From positions 1 through 18,657 of the forward strand of contig CAZUZO010000060.1 in assembly GCA_964624765.1 (NCBI GenBank): DNA of 18,657 bases, read 5' to 3'. Positions 14,744-18,657 of the stretch are shown here, piece after piece. A model generated the notes under the pieces. That model saw only the letters and a list, made by a program, of their open reading frames with translations. It had not been told where the DNA came from and searched no databases. Positions within the stretch are counted from its first letter, which is position 1. Each line of letters begins with the position of its first letter. The DNA is from JAGTVB01 sp964624765 (GTDB lineage: Bacteria; Pseudomonadota; Gammaproteobacteria; HK1). Made by a program: the position numbers and the translations under genes.

Positions 14744-16153
14744 CTAGAGGCTGTAGTACATATCGAACTCAACCGGATGGGTGGTCATCCGAAGACGTGT
14801 GATCTCCCCCTGCTTGAGATCGATGTAGCCGTCGATCATGTCGTTCGTGAAAACACCGCCAGCAGTCAAGAACTCCCGATCTTTGTCGAGGCAATCGATG
14901 GCCTGGTCGAGGGAGTGGCAAACCGTCGGGATAGCCTTTTCTTCCTCTGGCGGTAAGTCATAAAGGTCCTTATCCATCGGTTCTCCTGGGTGGATCTTGT
15001 TCTGGATACCGTCTAACCCCGCCATCAGCATGGCAGCAAACATCAGATAGGGATTGCCGCTGGAGTCGGGAAAGCGTACTTCGATACGCCGTGCCTTGGG
15101 GCTCGACACGTAGGGAACCCGGATTGACGCAGAACGGTTGCGTGCCGAATAGGCAAGCAAAACCGGTGCCTCAAAACCGGGCACCAGCCGCTTATAGCTG
15201 TTGGTACCCGCATTGGTGAAAGCATTCAGCGCCCGCGCGTGCTTAAAGATGCCGCCGATATAGTAAAGTGCGAGTTCCGAGAGGCCCCCGTATTTGTCAC
15301 CTGAGAATAGATTGTGCCCATCTTTACTTAGGGATTGATGCACATGCATGCCGTTGCCGTTGTCACCCACCAACGGCTTTGGCATGAACGTGGCGGTCTT
15401 GCCATAGGAGTGTGCCACATTCATCACCACGTATTTGAGAATCTGCATCTCATCGGCTTTGCGCACCAAGGTGCCAAAAAGCGTTCCAATTTCGTTCTGA
15501 CCCGCAGTAGCCACTTCGTGGTGGTGGGTTTCGACGTTCAAACCCATTTCCTCGAGCGCAAGGCACATGGCGGACCGAATGTCTTGTAAGGAGTCCACCG
15601 GCGGGACAGGAAAGTAGCCACCTTTGACCGAAGGGCGATGACCGATATTACCTTTGTCGTAAACCTTCTCGGAGTTCCAGTCAGCCTCTTCGGAGTCAAG
15701 CTTGTAAAAGCATCCGCTGATATCCGCTCCCCAGCGCACGTCGTCCAACACGAAGAACTCAGGTTCCGGTCCAAAGAAAGCGGTATCCCCGATGCCAGTG
15801 GAACGCAGATAGGCCTCAGCACGCTTCGCGAGGGATCGCGGATCACGTTCATAACCTTGCATCGTGTTCGGTTCTAGGATGTCACAGCGCAGGATGAGTG
15901 TTGTTTCGTCCGTGAACGGATCAAGTACCGCAGTGGCAGCTTCAGGCATCAATACCATGTCGGATTCGTGAATACCCTTCCATCCTGCAATGCTCGAACC
16001 GTCAAACATCTTGCCGTCCTCAAAGAAATCGGCCCCAACCGAACGAGACGGAATGCTGACGTGCTGCTCCTTGCCCCTGCTATCGGTAAAACGCAAGTCG
16101 ACGAACTTGACCTCTTTGTCCTGTATGAGTTTTAGGACATCGTCTGGGGTCAT
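14744..16153 (-). CDS. glnA: Glutamine synthetase type I
   Basis: This 469-residue dodecameric enzyme makes glutamine from glutamate, ammonia and ATP, the main route of ammonium assimilation. It is nearly collinear with the E. coli enzyme: KFVDLRFTDSRGKEQHV, the latch FDGSSIAGWKGI, FGPEPEFF, the HHHEVATAGQNEI substrate region, KTATFMPKPLVGDNGNGMH, and NRSASIRVP. Adenylylation site Tyr398 is present in DKDLYDLPPEE, so GlnE-type covalent control is expected. The start at 16153 was chosen because GGAGG lies 8 bases upstream and gives exactly the family length; the frame can be extended to a TTG at 16168, but that overlaps the ribosome-binding site. Upstream are a sigma-54 promoter and two NtrC sites. 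Confidence 0.98.
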   Translation of the reverse strand: MTPDDVLKLIQDKEVKFVDLRFTDSRGKEQHVSIPSRSVGADFFEDGKMFDGSSIAGWKGIHESDMVLMPEAATAVLDPFTDETTLILRCDILEPNTMQGYERDPRSLAKRAEAYLRSTGIGDTAFFGPEPEFFVLDDVRWGADISGCFYKLDSEEADWNSEKVYDKGNIGHRPSVKGGYFPVPPVDSLQDIRSAMCLALEEMGLNVETHHHEVATAGQNEIGTLFGTLVRKADEMQILKYVVMNVAHSYGKTATFMPKPLVGDNGNGMHVHQSLSKDGHNLFSGDKYGGLSELALYYIGGIFKHARALNAFTNAGTNSYKRLVPGFEAPVLLAYSARNRSASIRVPYVSSPKARRIEVRFPDSSGNPYLMFAAMLMAGLDGIQNKIHPGEPMDKDLYDLPPEEEKAIPTVCHSLDQAIDCLDKDREFLTAGGVFTNDMIDGYIDLKQGEITRLRMTTHPVEFDMYYSL

Positions 16154-16267
16154 TGGCAAAACCTCCAAAGTTTATGTACATGATAGAAGGAGCCTCGAAG
16201 CACGTAACTCAAAGGCTGTTTGCAAAAATACCGCCCTCACCACGACAGATCTCCGCGCCAAACCCTC

Positions 16268-16283
16268 AGCACAAGACATGCCA
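16268..16283 (-). promoter_or_regulatory. Sigma-54 (-24/-12) promoter of glnA
   Basis: On the minus strand TGGCATG-TCTT-GTGCT matches the sigma-54 consensus at 10 of 12 specified bases with the exact GG-N10-GC spacing, as good as the E. coli glnA promoter by the same count. Transcription would start near 16257, leaving a leader of about 100 bases. The NtrC sites lie about 190-235 bases further upstream. Confidence 0.75.
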
Positions 16284-16471
16284 CATCATCCTTATTCCGT
16301 CACAGCGAAGAAACGCGGTGACTTGCAAGCTTTCGGTCAGATCGAGCTTGGCCATGTGGGATAAGCGTTAAGAGTGGTCTCGAAAATGCCCGCCGCGCCC
16401 GAGCCACAACGACCCATGTCTCCGATCAGCAACAAGCCTTCCTATTTGGTCGATAAAGATTGGTAACCATA

Positions 16472-16488
16472 TGCACCAATATCGTGCG
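16472..16488 (-). promoter_or_regulatory. NtrC binding site 1 upstream of glnA
   Basis: TGCACCAATATCGTGCG matches TGCACC-N5-GGTGCA with two differences in the right half. Its left ten bases are identical to the site upstream of ntrB. It lies about 200 bases upstream of the -24 element. Confidence 0.68.
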
Positions 16489-16501
16489 CTCCAACAAGTT
16501 G

Positions 16502-16518
16502 TGTGCCCTCATAGTGCA
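16502..16518 (-). promoter_or_regulatory. NtrC binding site 2 upstream of glnA
   Basis: TGTGCCCTCATAGTGCA is a second NtrC-type palindrome, 30 bases centre-to-centre from site 1, i.e. close to three helical turns and similar to the 32-base spacing of the E. coli glnA enhancer. A further half-site (CACAGTGCC, 16552-16560) lies upstream, embedded in the same CAAAA-CACAGTGC context as the one near ntrB. Confidence 0.62.
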
Positions 16519-16562
16519 TATCAAACGTTCGGTCAAAAAGCCATCCAAAAGCACAGTGCCGC

Positions 16563-17231
16563 CTAACCGCGATAGCGACCCGCGACCACAAAGTGGCGAT
16601 CCGAGACGACTTGCACATCCAGATAATCCAGCTCGACCACAGCAATCTGCTCGATCACCTCGTCCACAGTGTAGGCCGCCAACAGCGACCGCTTGAAGTC
16701 CCTCGCCAATATGGCCGGCACATCAGCCGCATAAGCGCGCATCAGCCTTGCCACTTCGGGATGCCCAGGTGGGCGCACGAGGTCCATGACTAAGATGGGA
16801 GCATCGATTGCGGAGAGGCGTTTGATGGCGGTCCATAGCGATTGGGGATCGGCAAGGTGATGAAGTAGACTGTTGGAAATCACCGCGTCATAGCCTGAGC
16901 GGGGCAGACAGATTTGCGGTAAGGTACATTGAAATAGATCGATGCGTTCAGAGAGCGAAGCTTCCAAGACGCGTTCACGGGCGATGTGCAGCATCGGCCC
17001 TGATCCGTCGACCCCATGCAAACGGCAGGCACGATAAGCGCGGGCGAAACGCATGAGAATGTCCGCCGGTCCACAGCCCAGATCGACGACGTAACCCTCG
17101 AACGGTAAAGCCCCGAAACGTGACCTATAGAAATTCACGAACAGTGCGTTGGGCTCAGAAAAATCCGCAGCCGCGTAGGCTTGAGCCTGAGCAGCGTCGT
17201 CCATCAGTTCCGGCTCCGGGAGGCGGTGCAT
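16563..17231 (-). CDS. Class I SAM-dependent methyltransferase
   Basis: This 222-residue Rossmann-fold enzyme transfers a methyl group from S-adenosylmethionine; the substrate is unknown. Motif I is VVDLGCGPADI (48-58), the motif II region is LHGVDGSGPML (71-81), then the motif IV-like YDAVISNSLLHHLADP, which places it near the Methyltransf_11/25 group. No membrane or signal segment. The N-terminal LPEPELMDDAAQAQAYAAADFSEPN block is, as far as I recall, conserved in this subfamily, which supports the start at 17231 rather than the internal Met at 17204. The start lies only 3 bases after the lysA stop, so the two genes are surely co-transcribed. It is not an obvious lysine-pathway enzyme. Confidence 0.85.
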   Translation of the reverse strand: MHRLPEPELMDDAAQAQAYAAADFSEPNALFVNFYRSRFGALPFEGYVVDLGCGPADILMRFARAYRACRLHGVDGSGPMLHIARERVLEASLSERIDLFQCTLPQICLPRSGYDAVISNSLLHHLADPQSLWTAIKRLSAIDAPILVMDLVRPPGHPEVARLMRAYAADVPAILARDFKRSLLAAYTVDEVIEQIAVVELDYLDVQVVSDRHFVVAGRYRG

Positions 17232-17234
17232 CAG

Positions 17235-18491
17235 TCAGCTCGGTAGCACAGATTCCAGGGCAAAGAGATCCTGTACCGACTCACGAGCCCGAACGAGATG
17301 GGCGCGGTGACCATCGACCATAATCTCTGGGGCTCGCGGCCGGGAATTGTAATTCGAGCTCATGACAAAGCCATAGGCACCGACGCAACGCACTGCCATC
17401 AAATCCCCCGGCCGGATGTCGAGTGGCCGTTCTCGACCGAGGTAATCAGCGCTTTCGCACACGGGTCCGACCACATCCAAGGGAGCCGCCGCAGGGTCAG
17501 GTGCACGCCGCTTTACGGGCACGATTTCATGCCAGGCACCGTAGAGAGGAACCCGCAGCAGGTCATTCATGGCAGCATCAACGATGGCGAAATGGTGCTT
17601 CGCAGAGGTTGTTTTGCGGTAGAGCGTGCGCGTGAGAAGTATCCCGGCATTGCCGGCGATAGCCCTACCGGGCTCCAGAACAAGTCGCAGGGAGTGACCG
17701 ACTAGCAGACCTCGGACGGTGTTCACGTATTCGAGAGGCGCGGGCGGGGTCTCATCCCGGTAGCGAATCCCCAGCCCACCGCCTACGTTGATGTGCCGCA
17801 AACGAAGGCCACCTGCGGCCAGCTGTTCGGTAAGCCTCAATACACGTTCCAAAGCATCGACGATCGGCGCCAGTGACGTCAGTTGGGATCCGATATGGCA
17901 ATCGATCCCCTCGATGACGATGCGCGCCATACTCGCCGCCTTCGCATAAAGGAACGCCGCCTGCTCTAGAGGGATCCCAAACTTGTTTTCTCTAAGCCCA
18001 GTGGCGATATAGGGGTGACTCAGGGCGTCCACATCCGGATTCACCCGCAATGCCACCGGCGCGTCTTGACCAACCTCGCAGGCCACCCGGTGCAACGCCT
18101 CCAACTCGGCGCTCGACTCAACGTTGAAGCAGCTTATGCCCACGCTGAGCGCACGACGCATTTCTTCATCGGTCTTACCGACCCCAGAGAAAATCACCTT
18201 GGCTGGGTCGCCCCCCGCGGCAAGCACCCGCTCTAACTCCCCGACAGAAACGATGTCGAACCCAGAACCAAGGCGAGCCAACACGTTCAGCACTGCTAAA
18301 TTCGAGTTAGCCTTAACGGCATAGCAGATAAGGTGATCGCAATCGGCAAGTGCCGCGTCAAAGAGGCGCCAATTCTGCTCCAGCGCCTGGCGCGAGTAGA
18401 TGTAGCACGGCGTTCCGTAAGTGCTGGCGACCTCGGCCAGGTCCACATCCTCGCAGAAAAGCCGATCGTTCCGATAGGTGAGCGTTTCCAT
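17235..18491 (-). CDS. lysA: Diaminopimelate decarboxylase
   Basis: This 418-residue PLP enzyme of the alanine racemase-like fold III decarboxylates meso-diaminopimelate to lysine. The PLP lysine is in CYAVKANSN (K60). Other landmarks are DCHIGSQL (H199), NVGGGLGIRY (236-243), LEPGRAI (272-278), the substrate-site cysteine in GPVCESADYLG (C345) and YGFVMSSNYNSRPRAPE near the end. The start at 18491 (METLTYRND) was chosen because the frame upstream to 18629 consists of MITE sequence. The ribosome-binding site is weak. Length is normal. It is followed at once by a methyltransferase instead of dapF, its frequent neighbour in related bacteria. Confidence 0.96.
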   Translation of the reverse strand: METLTYRNDRLFCEDVDLAEVASTYGTPCYIYSRQALEQNWRLFDAALADCDHLICYAVKANSNLAVLNVLARLGSGFDIVSVGELERVLAAGGDPAKVIFSGVGKTDEEMRRALSVGISCFNVESSAELEALHRVACEVGQDAPVALRVNPDVDALSHPYIATGLRENKFGIPLEQAAFLYAKAASMARIVIEGIDCHIGSQLTSLAPIVDALERVLRLTEQLAAGGLRLRHINVGGGLGIRYRDETPPAPLEYVNTVRGLLVGHSLRLVLEPGRAIAGNAGILLTRTLYRKTTSAKHHFAIVDAAMNDLLRVPLYGAWHEIVPVKRRAPDPAAAPLDVVGPVCESADYLGRERPLDIRPGDLMAVRCVGAYGFVMSSNYNSRPRAPEIMVDGHRAHLVRARESVQDLFALESVLPS

Positions 18492-18528
18492 GACGAGCTT
18501 GTCCACTGCCCTCAACGAGGACCACTCA

Positions 18529-18657
18529 GAGCTTGTGAAAAAACCGTCGCGAGCGGCACGAGAATAAGGCGGACGGCGCCAAGCCGAGAGACATATCAAA
18601 TCGATAGGCGAGGAGCGAGCACCGCCCAACGCCGCTATCGAGCCGTGTAGCAGGTTT
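18529..18657 (+). repeat. MITE family A, copy A4 (cut by window edge)
   Basis: It starts GAGCTTGTGAAAAAACC after the flanking TCA (18526-18528) and runs in the same orientation as A2 and A3. The right inverted repeat is cut off after CAGGTTT by the window end. It lies 37 bases upstream of the lysA start codon, the same distance as copy A3 from parA, and opens a misleading frame that appears to lengthen lysA by 46 codons. Confidence 0.88.

Larger units (their letters stand above)
16154..16562. other. glnA control region
   Basis: The 409 bases between the methyltransferase stop codon and glnA hold no supported gene. They carry the enhancer (16472-16518), the sigma-54 promoter (16268-16283) and the glnA leader. 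The stretch between enhancer and promoter (16290-16470) shows nothing further that I can assign. Confidence 0.6.

Noticed and set aside
16221..16236. GGGCGGTATTTTTGCA on the minus strand as a sigma-54 promoter of glnA
   Set aside because: It has correct GG-N10-GC spacing and a perfect TTGCA but a poor -24 element (8 of 12 bases). The site at 16268-16283 is better.

Overview
The window looks like chromosomal DNA of a gammaproteobacterium of moderately high GC content, not identifiable to genus from sequence alone. The main reasons are the co-oriented block glnA - DUF4124 protein - ntrB - ntrC, a 469-residue glutamine synthetase with the adenylylation tyrosine, a 469-residue NtrC, and an Asp-type (Mg-dependent) HemB. 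Both edges of the window lie inside copies of the same short repeat, so it may be a whole contig that broke at repeats.

Left part (1-6073, + strand): a partial MITE copy at the edge, a small SCP-2-like lipid-binding protein, then a two-gene RND efflux system. The membrane fusion protein has an unusual insertion, and the AcrB-type permease carries a C-terminal tail of about 240 residues. No TolC-type outer-membrane gene is present. Middle part (6353-10746, + strand): an exported Arg/Trp/Tyr/Pro-rich disordered protein, a repeat of a second MITE family, an exported DUF4412/LolA-like protein, two tandem MITE copies, then an orphan ParA-type ATPase, an unrecognised 96-residue protein and hemB. 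The 96-residue gene overlaps hemB by TGATG.

Right part (10871-18491, - strand): the nitrogen-control cluster in transcription order glnA, DUF4124 protein, ntrB, ntrC, preceded by lysA and a SAM methyltransferase. Two NtrC-type palindromes and a sigma-54 -24/-12 promoter lie upstream of glnA. A near-perfect NtrC palindrome lies upstream of ntrB. This gives a readable circuit: NtrB phosphorylates NtrC at D54, and NtrC activates glnA through sigma-54 and probably acts on its own operon.

Two families of about 140-bp MITE-like repeats punctuate the intergenic regions: family A with four copies and family B with one intact copy and one remnant. They share terminal sequence (GARGYTGT) and are flanked by 3-bp TNA duplications (TGA or TCA), which points to one transposase type, plausibly IS5-family. 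No transposase, RNA gene or CRISPR array was found in the window.
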